10,743 bases of DNA from an uncultured Oscillospiraceae bacterium (GTDB taxonomy: Bacteria; Bacillota; Clostridia; Oscillospirales; Acutalibacteraceae). Positions 1 to 7,922 of this stretch are shown one piece after another. The notes below the pieces were generated by a model. The model did not search any database. It saw only the letters and a list, made by a program, of their open reading frames with translations, and was not told the DNA's origin. Numbering within the stretch: position 1 is the stretch's first letter; each line of letters begins with the position of its first letter. Both the position numbers and the translations under genes were made by a program. The DNA is taken from NCBI GenBank assembly GCA_905211675.1, contig CAJMBP010000050.1, positions 1 to 10,743 of the forward strand, in the 5' to 3' direction.

Positions 1-2948
1 ATTATAATATATACGATTCATGGTACACGCCTATTGCATTTGCCGCTGCTAACAACATAAAAGTAATATTTAATCTTCCGCAGGTTCCGTATGCTTTTCC
101 GCAAACGCTCAGAGATATTACACGCAAAGTTTTCAATGCTGCGCAGTACATTTCGGTGCGCGATGAAAAATCAAGCGAATTTATTAAAGAATTATATTCC
201 GATGCGGATAATGCGCCGGATATAACCGTTTGCCCCGATTCGGTTTGCGATATTGCACAGCTTATACCTTATGAGCAATTAGCCCCTATACGCAAAAAAA
301 TTTTTGATTTTGAGGGTGAATATGCGGTTTTGCAGTTTAATCCTCAAAAACCCGCTGACGAAGACGAAGGGCTTTTAAAGGTTATCAATCGTCTGATTTC
401 ACAGAATATGAAGGTTGTGCTTTTGCCGCTGGGTTACACCCATAATGATGACGGTGTGTTAAGAGATTTTAACAATAAATACGGCAACCTGTGTCATATT
501 ATCGACAAAAAGCTTAATGTTTTTGAAATTGCCGCTATGCTTGCGGGGTGTTCAATTTACATAGGCTCAAGCTTTCACGGATCAATAACATCAATCGCAT
601 ACGGTAAAACCGCAATAAGCTATAATTACATTTCACCCCGTACTAAGAATGCCGAAATTTTCAGAATGTACGGCGTAGGCGATTTTGTTGCAGAGAATGC
701 CGCTCAGGTATATGATATTCTTGACGGCTATTTTAACGGTGAATCGGTGTTTTCGCCCGATGTAAAAACGGTCACATGTGAGGTTGAAAAGCATTTCGAC
801 AAAATTTTCGATACGATAAACAGTAACGGCTGTAAAGAATTCGATTTTGAAGATTTTTTTGCCACCCTGACCGAATTGTTACCGAAGTGCACAATGCTTG
901 AAACCCGTGTTAACAATTATATTGAAGCGGCCGAAATGACCGATAAGAATGTTAAAAATCTCGAAAATATTTTAAACGAAAATAACAAAACCATAAGTGC
1001 GTTGACCGACGAGCTTGAAGACACAAAAAAGCAACTTTCGGTTGCAGAACAACAGAAATCGGAAATCAATGCAAATTATATAAATGCGATTCACAGTTAT
1101 AACAGCATATTAAACAGTTTTTTCTGGAAGCTGACCTCACCTTTCAGAAAGGTTTCGCAAAAATTTAAAGACATTTTGGTAAAGAATAAGTGTCTGTTAA
1201 GCTGTGCAATATATGCAAAGGGCTTTTTAAAGGGAGGTTTCAAAGGCGGAAAGCGTCAGCTTGAAAATTACCGTAAGGAAATTGAATCAAACAGCAGATT
1301 TTGCAGTACTATTACAAAAAAGGTCAGAAAAGAGCAGGAGAATTTTAAATTTTCAAAAAATATTAAGTTTAGCATTTTGGTTCCGCTTTATAACACACCC
1401 GAAAACTTTTTGGTGGATATGATAAAATCCGTTCAAGACCAAACCTATAAAAATTGGGAGTTGTGTTTGGCTGACGGCAGCACGACCGAATTTTCTTATG
1501 TTGAAAAGGTGTGCAAAGACATTGCCAAAACAGATGTCAGAATTAAATACAAAAAGCTTACCGAAAACAAGGGCATTTCCGAAAACACCAATGAGTGTAT
1601 AAAAATGTCAACAGGGGATTATATTGCCCTTTTTGACCATGATGACATTTTGCACCCATCGGCGCTTTTTGAATGTATGAAGCAAATTTGCGATAACGGT
1701 GCAGACTATGTTTATACCGATGAAGCAACCTTTTTGGGTGATGATATAAACCACTTGATAAGTATTCATTATAAGCCCGACTTTTCTTATTACAATCTGC
1801 TTGCAAACAACTATATTTGTCATTTTTCGGTTTTCTCTGCAAAGTTAATCGATAAAGCAGGTATGTTCCGAAGCAGGTATGACGGCAGTCAAGATCACGA
1901 TATTATATTGCGACTTACCGATGTCGCTGAAAAAATTATTCACATACCTAAAATTTTATACTTTTGGCGTTCACACGCAAACTCGGTTGCAATGGATATA
2001 AATTCCAAAAAGTATGCTATTGAGGCAGGGCAAAACGCCGTTCATGATTTTTTGCTTTCCAAGGGTATCGAGAGCAAGGTTACAAGTTCTCCTGCTTTTC
2101 CTGCCATTTACCGCATAGAATACGAAATAAAAGATCAACCGCTTGTTTCAATTATTATTGCTACAAAAAATAACCGTAAAGACCTTGTTGAAACCGTAAC
2201 TTCAATAAAAGAAAACATTACTTACACAAATTACGAAATAATCATTACGGATAACGGAAGTACAAATGAAGATGTAAAATCTTATTATAACGATTTGAAA
2301 AATGATGATAAAATAAAGGTTTTGCATTGCGACTTTAATACGAACTCCTCAAAGATTATAAATTTTGCGGTTTCCGAATGCACAGGGGATTATTTGCTTT
2401 TGTTACATGATGATACAAAGATAATTACCCCGAATTTTGTTGAGGAAATGCTTATGTATGCTCAAAAAGATGATGTAGGTGCCGTTGGCGCAAAGCTGTA
2501 TTTTAAAAATAAAAGTGTGCAACATGCCGGTTATGTTTTAAACCTCGGAAATGACAGAATAGCCGGTCACAGTCACCGTGAAATCAACTCCGAAAATCTG
2601 GGTTACATGGGTAAATTGTTCTACGCGCAAAATATAATGGCGGTATCGTCTGCCTGTCTTATGGTAAAAAAATCAAAATATTATGAAGCGGGCGGTTTTG
2701 ATGAAAGCCTAGCGGTTGCATACAATGATGTTGATTTTTGCTTGAAGTTAGATGAAATCGGATATAAAAACATTTTTAATCCTTTCTGTGAAATGTATCA
2801 CTATGAGCATGGTAAAGATTTGATTAAAGAGGGTGATTATTCAGAAGATATAGTTAATTTTAAGAAAAAATGGCAAGACAAATTGAGCGCGGGAGACCCT
2901 TATTACAATCCGAATTTTTCGCTTGATTACAGTTATGTAATTGAATAA
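1..2948 (+). CDS. Polysaccharide pyruvyl transferase-like / tandem GT2 glycosyltransferase, 5'-partial
   Basis: Probable multidomain enzyme of surface polysaccharide assembly, acting at the cytoplasmic face of the membrane. The frame is open to the left edge (first full codon at 3, 981 visible residues), so the true start is outside. The GTG at 156 is inside the domain, not the start. Visible residues about 1-260 resemble the polysaccharide pyruvyl transferase family: ISVRDEKS near 49-56, a PDSV step, and an SFHGSI motif with His192. About 311-360 is a Glu/Lys/Asn-rich coiled coil, followed by an FFWKLTSPFRK linker. GT2 domain 1 starts near 456 (FSILVPLYN), with DHDD at 545-548 and QDHD at 630-633. 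GT2 domain 2 starts near 713 (PLVSIIIATKNN), with LHDD at 801-804 and YNDVDF at 907-912. Tandem GT2 units of this kind occur in rhamnan and O-antigen-type synthesis. The order is seen; the sugar and acceptor are unknown. The first domain could be structural rather than a true pyruvyl transferase. Confidence 0.88.
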   Translation, partial: YNIYDSWYTPIAFAAANNIKVIFNLPQVPYAFPQTLRDITRKVFNAAQYISVRDEKSSEFIKELYSDADNAPDITVCPDSVCDIAQLIPYEQLAPIRKKIFDFEGEYAVLQFNPQKPADEDEGLLKVINRLISQNMKVVLLPLGYTHNDDGVLRDFNNKYGNLCHIIDKKLNVFEIAAMLAGCSIYIGSSFHGSITSIAYGKTAISYNYISPRTKNAEIFRMYGVGDFVAENAAQVYDILDGYFNGESVFSPDVKTVTCEVEKHFDKIFDTINSNGCKEFDFEDFFATLTELLPKCTMLETRVNNYIEAAEMTDKNVKNLENILNENNKTISALTDELEDTKKQLSVAEQQKSEINANYINAIHSYNSILNSFFWKLTSPFRKVSQKFKDILVKNKCLLSCAIYAKGFLKGGFKGGKRQLENYRKEIESNSRFCSTITKKVRKEQENFKFSKNIKFSILVPLYNTPENFLVDMIKSVQDQTYKNWELCLADGSTTEFSYVEKVCKDIAKTDVRIKYKKLTENKGISENTNECIKMSTGDYIALFDHDDILHPSALFECMKQICDNGADYVYTDEATFLGDDINHLISIHYKPDFSYYNLLANNYICHFSVFSAKLIDKAGMFRSRYDGSQDHDIILRLTDVAEKIIHIPKILYFWRSHANSVAMDINSKKYAIEAGQNAVHDFLLSKGIESKVTSSPAFPAIYRIEYEIKDQPLVSIIIATKNNRKDLVETVTSIKENITYTNYEIIITDNGSTNEDVKSYYNDLKNDDKIKVLHCDFNTNSSKIINFAVSECTGDYLLLLHDDTKIITPNFVEEMLMYAQKDDVGAVGAKLYFKNKSVQHAGYVLNLGNDRIAGHSHREINSENLGYMGKLFYAQNIMAVSSACLMVKKSKYYEAGGFDESLAVAYNDVDFCLKLDEIGYKNIFNPFCEMYHYEHGKDLIKEGDYSEDIVNFKKKWQDKLSAGDPYYNPNFSLDYSYVIE

Positions 2949-2951
2949 ATC

Positions 2952-3001
2952 AAAAAAATTGACGAATTTTGAAGCTTTGTTTAAAATTTGTCATTTTTTT
3001 G
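2952..3001 (+). terminator. Rho-independent terminator after the glycosyltransferase gene
   Basis: An 11-bp stem pairs 2960-2970 (TGACGAATTTT) with 2983-2993 (AAAATTTGTCA), with one G-U wobble and a 12-base loop, followed by seven T (2994-3000). A run of seven A (2952-2958) before the stem mirrors the T tract and could lengthen it. It starts only a few bases after the stop codon at 2946-2948 and lies just before the next gene's promoter, which fits an end-of-operon terminator. The stem is AT-rich, so efficiency is uncertain. Confidence 0.7.
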
Positions 3002-3035
3002 TTTACTTTTCAATTAAAAAGTGTTATTATATACT
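3002..3035 (+). promoter_or_regulatory. Promoter of the pyruvate:ferredoxin oxidoreductase gene
   Basis: Two overlapping sigma-A-type pairings are visible. One is TTTACT (3002-3007) with TATTAT (3025-3030), spacer 17. The other is TTTTCA (3007-3012) with TATACT (3030-3035), spacer 17. Either places the transcript start near 3037-3043, giving a leader of about 55 bases before the ATG at 3096. The box sits directly after the upstream terminator, so this gene appears to be transcribed on its own. Which pairing is used cannot be decided from sequence. Confidence 0.6.
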
Positions 3036-3081
3036 TTGTATGAGACTGCTTATGAGGACAGCCTCTCACATATTATTTTAC

Positions 3082-3087
3082 AGGAGG
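3082..3087 (+). promoter_or_regulatory. Consensus Shine-Dalgarno that fixes the start at 3096
   Basis: AGGAGG lies 8 bases before the ATG at 3096. An in-frame GTG at 3021 lies in the -10 region and would add 25 residues unlike any start of this family, so the ATG is preferred. The perfect site fits a very highly translated enzyme. Confidence 0.9.
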
Positions 3088-3095
3088 AATTTTCC

Positions 3096-6000
3096 ATGGC
3101 AAGAAAGTTCAAAACTATGGACGGTAACAATGCCGCAGCTCATGTTGCGTATGCTTTTACCGAGGTTGCGGGTATTTATCCGATTACACCGTCCAGCCCT
3201 ATGGCAGACTATGTTGACCAGTGGTCGGCACAGGGCCTCAAAAATATTTTCGGTACAAAGGTTAATGTTGTTGAAATGCAGTCCGAAGCAGGTGCGGCAG
3301 GTACAGTTCACGGCTCGCTCGCTGCCGGTGCTCTTACCACCACATTTACCGCTTCACAGGGTCTTCTTTTGATGATTCCTAATATGTATAAAATCGCCGG
3401 CGAATTATTGCCCTGTGTATTCCACGTATCAGCCCGTTGTGTAGCAAGCCATGCGCTTAACATTTTCGGCGATCATTCCGATGTTTACGCTTGCCGTCAG
3501 ACAGGCTTTGCAATGCTTGCTGAAACTAACCCGCAGGAGGTTATGGATCTTGCGGCAGTTGCTCACTTAGCATCGATTAAGGGTCGAGTACCCTTTATCA
3601 ATTTCTTTGACGGTTTCCGTACCTCACACGAGCTTCAGAAAATTCAGGTTTGGGATTACGAAGATCTTAAAGAAATGTGCGATATGGACGCCGTTGACGC
3701 ATTCCGTAAGCGCGCTCTTAACCCTGAACGCCCCGTAATGCGCGGTTCTCATGAAAATGACGATATATTCTTCCAGAACAGAGAAGCCTGCAACAAGTAT
3801 TATGAGGCTCTTCCCGCTGTCGTTGAAGAATATATGGATAAGGTTAATGCAAAGCTCGGCACCAATTATAAGCTCTTTAACTACTACGGTGCACCCGACG
3901 CAGAGCGCGTAATCGTAGCTATGGGCTCTATCTGCGATGTTGCCGAAGAGGTTATTGACTATCTTACCGCCGCAGGCGAAAAGGTAGGTCTTGTAAAGGT
4001 AAGACTTTACCGTCCTTTCAGCGCCGAAAAGCTTGTTGAGGCTATTCCCGAAACTGTTAAGAAGATAGCAGTTCTTGACAGAACAAAGGAACCCGGCTCT
4101 TTGGGCGAACCGCTTTATATGGATGTTGTAAGCGCACTTGCTCAGACAGGACGCAAAATCGACACCGTTATCGGCGGCCGTTACGGGCTTGGTTCAAAAG
4201 ACACTCCGCCTGCAAGCGTATTTGCTGTATATAAAGAGCTCGCATCCGATGCTCCCCGTCACAACTTCACAATCGGTATTGTTGACGATGTTACCAACCT
4301 TTCACTCGCTGAAGAAGAAGCTCCTAACACAGCTGCCGAAGGAACAATCGAATGCAAATTCTGGGGTCTCGGCGGTGACGGTACTGTTGGCGCTAACAAA
4401 GACTCTATCAAGATTATCGGTGACCACACCGACAAATATGTTCAGGCATACTTCCAGTATGACTCAAAGAAGACAGGCGGTATCACCATTTCTCACTTAA
4501 GATTCGGTGACAAGCCCATTAAGAGCCCGTACTATATCAACAAGGCTGACTTTGTTGCCTGCCACAACCCATCTTATGTAATTAAGGGTTATAAGATGGT
4601 TAACGATGTTAAGCCGGGTGGTGTATTCCTTATCAACTGCCAGTGGACTGCCGAAGAGCTTGACCACCACATGACTGCCGACGCTAAGCGTTACATAGCT
4701 AATAATAACATTCAGCTTTACACAGTTAACGCTATTGATATTGCGGCTGAAATCGGTCTCGGCAAGCGCACAAACACAGTTTTACAGTCTGCTTTCTTTG
4801 CTCTTTCTAACGTTCTTCCGCGTGAAGAGGCTATCGGCTATATGAAAGAAAAAGCCCAGAAGTTTATGAAGAAGGGTAAAGAAATTGTTGAGATGAACGA
4901 GAAGGCTATCGACGCGGGCGCAAACGCTTATGTTAAGATAGATGTTCCCGCTGAGTGGGCAAACGCTTCCGACGATAAGGCTAAGGCGGCTTCCGAAGGT
5001 AAAGAAAAGCTTGTTAAAATGGTTGACGGCATTATGAAGCCGGTAGGCCTTATGAACGGCTATGACCTTCCTGTATCTGCATTTGCCGACCACGCCGACG
5101 GTACATTTGAACAGGGTGCGTCTGCTTATGAAAAGCGCGGCGTTGCCGTTATGGTTCCCGAATGGAACAACGAAACATGTATCGGTTGTAACAAGTGCGC
5201 CTTTGTATGCCCGCACGCTACTATTCGTCCGTTTGCACTTTCTGCCGAAGAAAAGGCAGCGGCTCCTGCTGACATTAAGATAGCAACAAAAGAAAAGCTT
5301 GTTACAAACAAGGGCTATTCATTTGCAATTACAATTTCTCCGCTTGACTGTATGGGTTGCGGCGTCTGCGTAGGCGTATGTCCCACATCTTCACTTAAAA
5401 TGGTATCTCAGGAATCACAGCTTGAGCAGCAGAAGAGCTTTGATTACTGTGTTGCAAATGTTACCGAAAAAGAGGGAATTGCTTCGAGCGCTAACCTCAT
5501 TTCTTCACAGTTCAAGAAACCGTTGCTCGAGTTCTCGGGCTCTTGTGCAGGCTGTGCCGAGACTTCATACGCTCGTCTTATAACACAGCTTTTCGGTGAC
5601 AGAATGTATATTTCTAACGCTACAGGTTGTTCGTCAATCTGGGGCGGTCCTGCTGCTACATCACCTTACACCACAAATGCCGAAGGCCACGGTCCCGCAT
5701 GGGCAAACTCACTGTTTGAAGACAACGCAGAGCACGGCTTTGGTATGTACTTAGGTCAAAAGGCAATAAGAAACCGTCTTATTGATGATGTTAAGTCGAT
5801 TGTTGAGGAAGGCAAGGCACCTGAAAATGTAATTGCGGCTGCTAATGACTATCTTGCAACACTTGAAGACGGTGATAAGAATGCCACCGCTTCTAAGGCA
5901 CTTGTTGAGGCTTTGAGCGGTCTTGACTGCGATTGTGCAACAAAGAATGACATTCTTGCTAACAGCGAATACCTTTCAAAGAAATCTGTATGGATATTCG

Positions 6001-6641
6001 GCGGCGACGGTTGGGCATACGATATCGGCTTCGGCGGTGTTGACCATGTGCTTGCTACCGGTGAAAATGTAAATATTATGGTATTTGATACCGAGGTTTA
6101 CTCTAACACAGGCGGTCAGGCTTCTAAGGCCTCTAATATAGGTCAGGTTGCACAGTTTGCCGCCGCAGGTAAGGCTATAAAGAAAAAGAGCCTTGCTGAA
6201 ATTGCTATGAGCTACGGTTACGTTTATGTAGCGCAGATTGCTATGGGCGCAGACCAGAACCAGACACTTAAAGCTTTGAAAGAAGCTGAAGCTTACAACG
6301 GTCCTTCAATCGTAATCGGTTACGCTCCTTGCGAAATGCACTCAATCAAGGGCGGTATGGTTAACTGTCAGGCCGAAATGAAGAAGGCTGTTGACGCAGG
6401 TTACTGGGATCTCTTCCGTTATAATCCTGCGCTTAAGGCTGAGGGTAAAAACCCGTTCTCACTCGACAGCAAGCCGGCTACTGCCGATTACAAAGAGTTC
6501 ATTCTTAATGAAGCTCGTTATTCGTCGCTTACACGCTCATTCCCCGAGCGTGCAGAGGCACTCTTTGAGCAGGCAGCAGAGTCTGCAAAGGCTCGCCGCG
6601 CTCACCTTGAAAAGCTTGTTGAGCTTTACGGTAAAGAATAA
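3096..6641 (+). CDS. nifJ: Pyruvate:ferredoxin (flavodoxin) oxidoreductase, single-chain
   Basis: Oxidises pyruvate with CoA to acetyl-CoA and CO2, passing two electrons to ferredoxin or flavodoxin; a cytosolic, oxygen-sensitive central enzyme of anaerobic fermentation. The protein is 1181 residues, normal for the single-chain form. The N-terminal domain has YPITPSSP with Thr31 and VVEMQSEAGAAG with Glu64, and an Arg near 113, matching active-site residues of the Desulfovibrio africanus enzyme. Two ferredoxin-type clusters follow: Cys695/698/701/705-Pro and Cys752/755/758/762-Pro. The proximal cluster ligands are Cys817, Cys820, Cys845 and Cys1079. The thiamine diphosphate site shows GDG at 970-972 and EVYSNTGGQ with Asn1004. 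All cofactor residues are present, so it should be active. It sits alone between its own promoter and terminator. Codon choice is richer in AAG, AAC and GAC than its neighbours, as expected for strong expression. The symbol nifJ follows common usage (also called por or pfor) and does not imply a role in nitrogen fixation. Confidence 0.97.
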   Translation: MARKFKTMDGNNAAAHVAYAFTEVAGIYPITPSSPMADYVDQWSAQGLKNIFGTKVNVVEMQSEAGAAGTVHGSLAAGALTTTFTASQGLLLMIPNMYKIAGELLPCVFHVSARCVASHALNIFGDHSDVYACRQTGFAMLAETNPQEVMDLAAVAHLASIKGRVPFINFFDGFRTSHELQKIQVWDYEDLKEMCDMDAVDAFRKRALNPERPVMRGSHENDDIFFQNREACNKYYEALPAVVEEYMDKVNAKLGTNYKLFNYYGAPDAERVIVAMGSICDVAEEVIDYLTAAGEKVGLVKVRLYRPFSAEKLVEAIPETVKKIAVLDRTKEPGSLGEPLYMDVVSALAQTGRKIDTVIGGRYGLGSKDTPPASVFAVYKELASDAPRHNFTIGIVDDVTNLSLAEEEAPNTAAEGTIECKFWGLGGDGTVGANKDSIKIIGDHTDKYVQAYFQYDSKKTGGITISHLRFGDKPIKSPYYINKADFVACHNPSYVIKGYKMVNDVKPGGVFLINCQWTAEELDHHMTADAKRYIANNNIQLYTVNAIDIAAEIGLGKRTNTVLQSAFFALSNVLPREEAIGYMKEKAQKFMKKGKEIVEMNEKAIDAGANAYVKIDVPAEWANASDDKAKAASEGKEKLVKMVDGIMKPVGLMNGYDLPVSAFADHADGTFEQGASAYEKRGVAVMVPEWNNETCIGCNKCAFVCPHATIRPFALSAEEKAAAPADIKIATKEKLVTNKGYSFAITISPLDCMGCGVCVGVCPTSSLKMVSQESQLEQQKSFDYCVANVTEKEGIASSANLISSQFKKPLLEFSGSCAGCAETSYARLITQLFGDRMYISNATGCSSIWGGPAATSPYTTNAEGHGPAWANSLFEDNAEHGFGMYLGQKAIRNRLIDDVKSIVEEGKAPENVIAAANDYLATLEDGDKNATASKALVEALSGLDCDCATKNDILANSEYLSKKSVWIFGGDGWAYDIGFGGVDHVLATGENVNIMVFDTEVYSNTGGQASKASNIGQVAQFAAAGKAIKKKSLAEIAMSYGYVYVAQIAMGADQNQTLKALKEAEAYNGPSIVIGYAPCEMHSIKGGMVNCQAEMKKAVDAGYWDLFRYNPALKAEGKNPFSLDSKPATADYKEFILNEARYSSLTRSFPERAEALFEQAAESAKARRAHLEKLVELYGKE

Positions 6642-6655
6642 TTTATAACAGCATT

Positions 6656-6688
6656 AAACCCCATCGTTCGCGGTGGGGCTTTTGCTTT
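6656..6688 (+). terminator. Strong rho-independent terminator after the oxidoreductase gene
   Basis: CCCCATCG (6659-6666) pairs with CGGTGGGG (6671-6678) over 8 bp, with one U-G wobble, closed by a TTCG tetraloop (6667-6670). It is followed by CTTTTGCTTT. It lies 17 bases after the stop codon. A GC-rich stem, tight loop and T-rich tail make a textbook terminator. Confidence 0.93.
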
Positions 6689-6717
6689 AAAAATAGGCTT
6701 TATGACACGCCTAAAGG

Positions 6718-6746
6718 TTGAATTTAAGTAAAAAATATGATATAAT
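6718..6746 (+). promoter_or_regulatory. Near-consensus extended -10 promoter for the thioesterase
   Basis: TTGAAT (6718-6723) and TATAAT (6741-6746) are separated by exactly 17 bases, and a TG at 6738-6739 makes a perfect extended -10 (TGATATAAT). Transcription should start near 6752-6754, leaving a leader of about 26 bases. A short inverted repeat, TAGGC (6694-6698) with GCCTA (6709-6713), lies just upstream of the -35 and might be an operator, but it is only 5 bp long and matches no site I recognise. Confidence 0.8.
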
Positions 6747-6769
6747 GAATACACCCAATTTTTGTGTTT

Positions 6770-6775
6770 GGTGAT
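6770..6775 (+). promoter_or_regulatory. Shifted Shine-Dalgarno (GGTGAT) choosing the ATG at 6779
   Basis: GGTGAT matches the downstream half of the full AGGAGGTGATC complement of 16S rRNA, so its 3-base gap to the ATG at 6779 is acceptable. The alternative in-frame GTG at 6764 has no such site. CACC at 6752-6755 could pair with GGTG at 6770-6773 and partly mask it. Confidence 0.5.
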
Positions 6776-6778
6776 TTT

Positions 6779-7501
6779 ATGAGAAAATTATTACAAAATG
6801 AATATACCTTGCGGGCAGGAGATTTTGACAGATATGACAGGCTTAAACCGTCGTCTGTGCTTGACCTGTTTCAAGACGCGGCAGGCCGACATTCTGAAGA
6901 ATTGGGGGTCGGCTTTTCGGATATGTTAGCACGCGATTATCTTTGGGTTTTAACACGCGTTAAATTTAAGATTTTGTCGAAAGTCAGCCGTTATCAAACA
7001 GTAATTGTCAAGACATGGCCGTTAGAGCCGAAAAGACTTAATTACAGGCGAGAATACGCTATTGAAGATTTAAACGGCAAAAGACTTGTTGTCGGAAGTT
7101 CGGAATGGGTGATTATTAACAGCGCAACCCGCCACTTTGTCTCGGTGCCTGATTTATATTCTTTTGACGATGGTTTTTATGAAGAGGTTATGTTTGAGGG
7201 CAAGCTTGGAAAGTTACATGATTTTGAAGCCGAAAAGCCTTCATATACGGTTTGCGCCGGCTTTTGTGAGTTGGACATAAACGGTCATGTTAATAATACA
7301 AAGTATGCCGATTACGCAATGGATGCAATTAACCCCTCAAGTGACGATGCCGTTGAAGAATTTCAAATCGATTACCGCAAAGAAATAATGCTTGGTACGC
7401 CGATCGATGTTTACTGCCAAAGAGAAGAAAATTCGGTTTTCGCAAAGGGGCAGAACAAAGACGGTGATGTGATGTTTATGTGCAAGGCGGATTTTAAATA
7501 A
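6779..7501 (+). CDS. Acyl-ACP thioesterase (FatA/FatB-like)
   Basis: Hydrolyses acyl-acyl carrier protein to free fatty acid and ACP in the cytosol, ending chain elongation. The 240-residue protein has the double-hotdog layout of this family. The first hotdog covers about residues 5-130, with a VLDLFQDAAGRH helix near 27-38 and YLWVLTRV. The second begins near 155. Asp166, Asn168 and His170 in ELDINGHVNNTKY match the catalytic D-x-N-x-H of plant FatB, and Glu202 in DYRKE sits where the plant catalytic Glu lies. The plant Cys next to that Glu is Ile here, as seems tolerated in bacterial members. It has its own promoter and no fatty-acid synthesis neighbours, so the chain length of its substrate cannot be inferred. 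In gut Firmicutes such enzymes may supply free fatty acids for export or signalling (inference). Start chosen at the ATG at 6779, not the GTG at 6764. Confidence 0.9.
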   Translation: MRKLLQNEYTLRAGDFDRYDRLKPSSVLDLFQDAAGRHSEELGVGFSDMLARDYLWVLTRVKFKILSKVSRYQTVIVKTWPLEPKRLNYRREYAIEDLNGKRLVVGSSEWVIINSATRHFVSVPDLYSFDDGFYEEVMFEGKLGKLHDFEAEKPSYTVCAGFCELDINGHVNNTKYADYAMDAINPSSDDAVEEFQIDYRKEIMLGTPIDVYCQREENSVFAKGQNKDGDVMFMCKADFK

Positions 7502-7535
7502 GATTAAATGAAACTTCCATTACTTTTAATTGATG

Positions 7536-7572
7536 AAAATAATCTGCTTTTTTGAAATAAAAGATGTATTTT
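7536..7572 (+). terminator. AT-rich imperfect hairpin, possible weak terminator
   Basis: AAAATAATCT (7536-7545) can pair with AGATGTATTTT (7562-7572) with one bulged G, enclosing a T-rich loop that has its own six-T run (7548-7553). A second, longer-range pairing AGATTA (7501-7506) with TAATCT (7540-7545) also exists. Both are AT-only or nearly so and not convincing. This is the only structure in the 104-base gap after the thioesterase, so read-through into the next cluster is possible. Confidence 0.3.
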
Positions 7573-7605
7573 TGCAGTTGAACAAAGCTTATCAGGAGCA
7601 TATAA

Positions 7606-7908
7606 ATGAAAAAAATTAAAATAACCGTTATGCGAAAAGCGCGGTATGACGATTTAATCGAAAAGTATGAAAATCAAATTGAACACGCCTGCGATTTACA
7701 AGAAGGTCAGGTGTTTATTTGCGACGGATGGCAAAAACCCGACGGCTTTTGCGACAGTGCGTGGGGCAGCGTTTCACCCTTTGTTATGACGCTCGCCCAC
7801 GGCGGTGAGGACTTTTATGACGGTTGGATGAAAAACAAAAAGTCTGCAATGATTTCTTGCAACGACGGTTTTCGTCCTGTGAGTTTTTATATTGAAGTTT
7901 GTGAATAG
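7606..7908 (+). CDS. TIGR04076 family protein, function unknown
   Basis: A 100-residue soluble protein with no signal peptide or membrane segment. It resembles the TIGR04076 family: a basic start (KKIKITVMRKARYDDL), a central GQVFICDGWQKPDGFCDSAW stretch, and a closing CNDGFRPVSFYIE motif at 85-97. Five cysteines (29, 39, 49, 85, 99), one about every ten residues in the first half, suggest metal binding or redox chemistry, but that is inference. A good ribosome site, AGGAG at 7594-7598, lies 7 bases before the ATG. It is the first gene of a tight cluster with the alcohol dehydrogenase 14 bases downstream, so a link to that enzyme or its substrate is plausible. No clear promoter is visible directly upstream. 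The family has no established function that I know of. Family assignment is from motif memory and moderately sure. Confidence 0.82.
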   Translation: MKKIKITVMRKARYDDLIEKYENQIEHACDLQEGQVFICDGWQKPDGFCDSAWGSVSPFVMTLAHGGEDFYDGWMKNKKSAMISCNDGFRPVSFYIEVCE

Positions 7909-7922
7909 AGGGAGATTTTGCA

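Noticed and set aside
156..2948. Start of the glycosyltransferase gene at the GTG at 156
   Set aside because: The frame is open back to base 3 and the upstream residues continue the same pyruvyl-transferase-like domain. There is no ribosome site before 156, so the gene is 5'-partial.
2941..3372. 143-codon plus-strand open frame spanning the spacer and the oxidoreductase start
   Set aside because: It crosses a terminator and a promoter, overlaps the well-supported oxidoreductase gene in another frame, and its product is low in recognisable motifs and rich in frame-shadow Arg, Leu and Pro.
4782..5216. 144-codon minus-strand open frame inside the oxidoreductase gene
   Set aside because: It lies wholly antisense to strongly conserved coding sequence, has no ribosome site and resembles no family; it is a by-product of codon bias.
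6691..6715. TAGGC/GCCTA inverted repeat as a known fatty-acid regulator site (FapR or FabT)
   Set aside because: Only 5 bp per arm, and the sequence does not match the FapR or FabT consensus as I know them.
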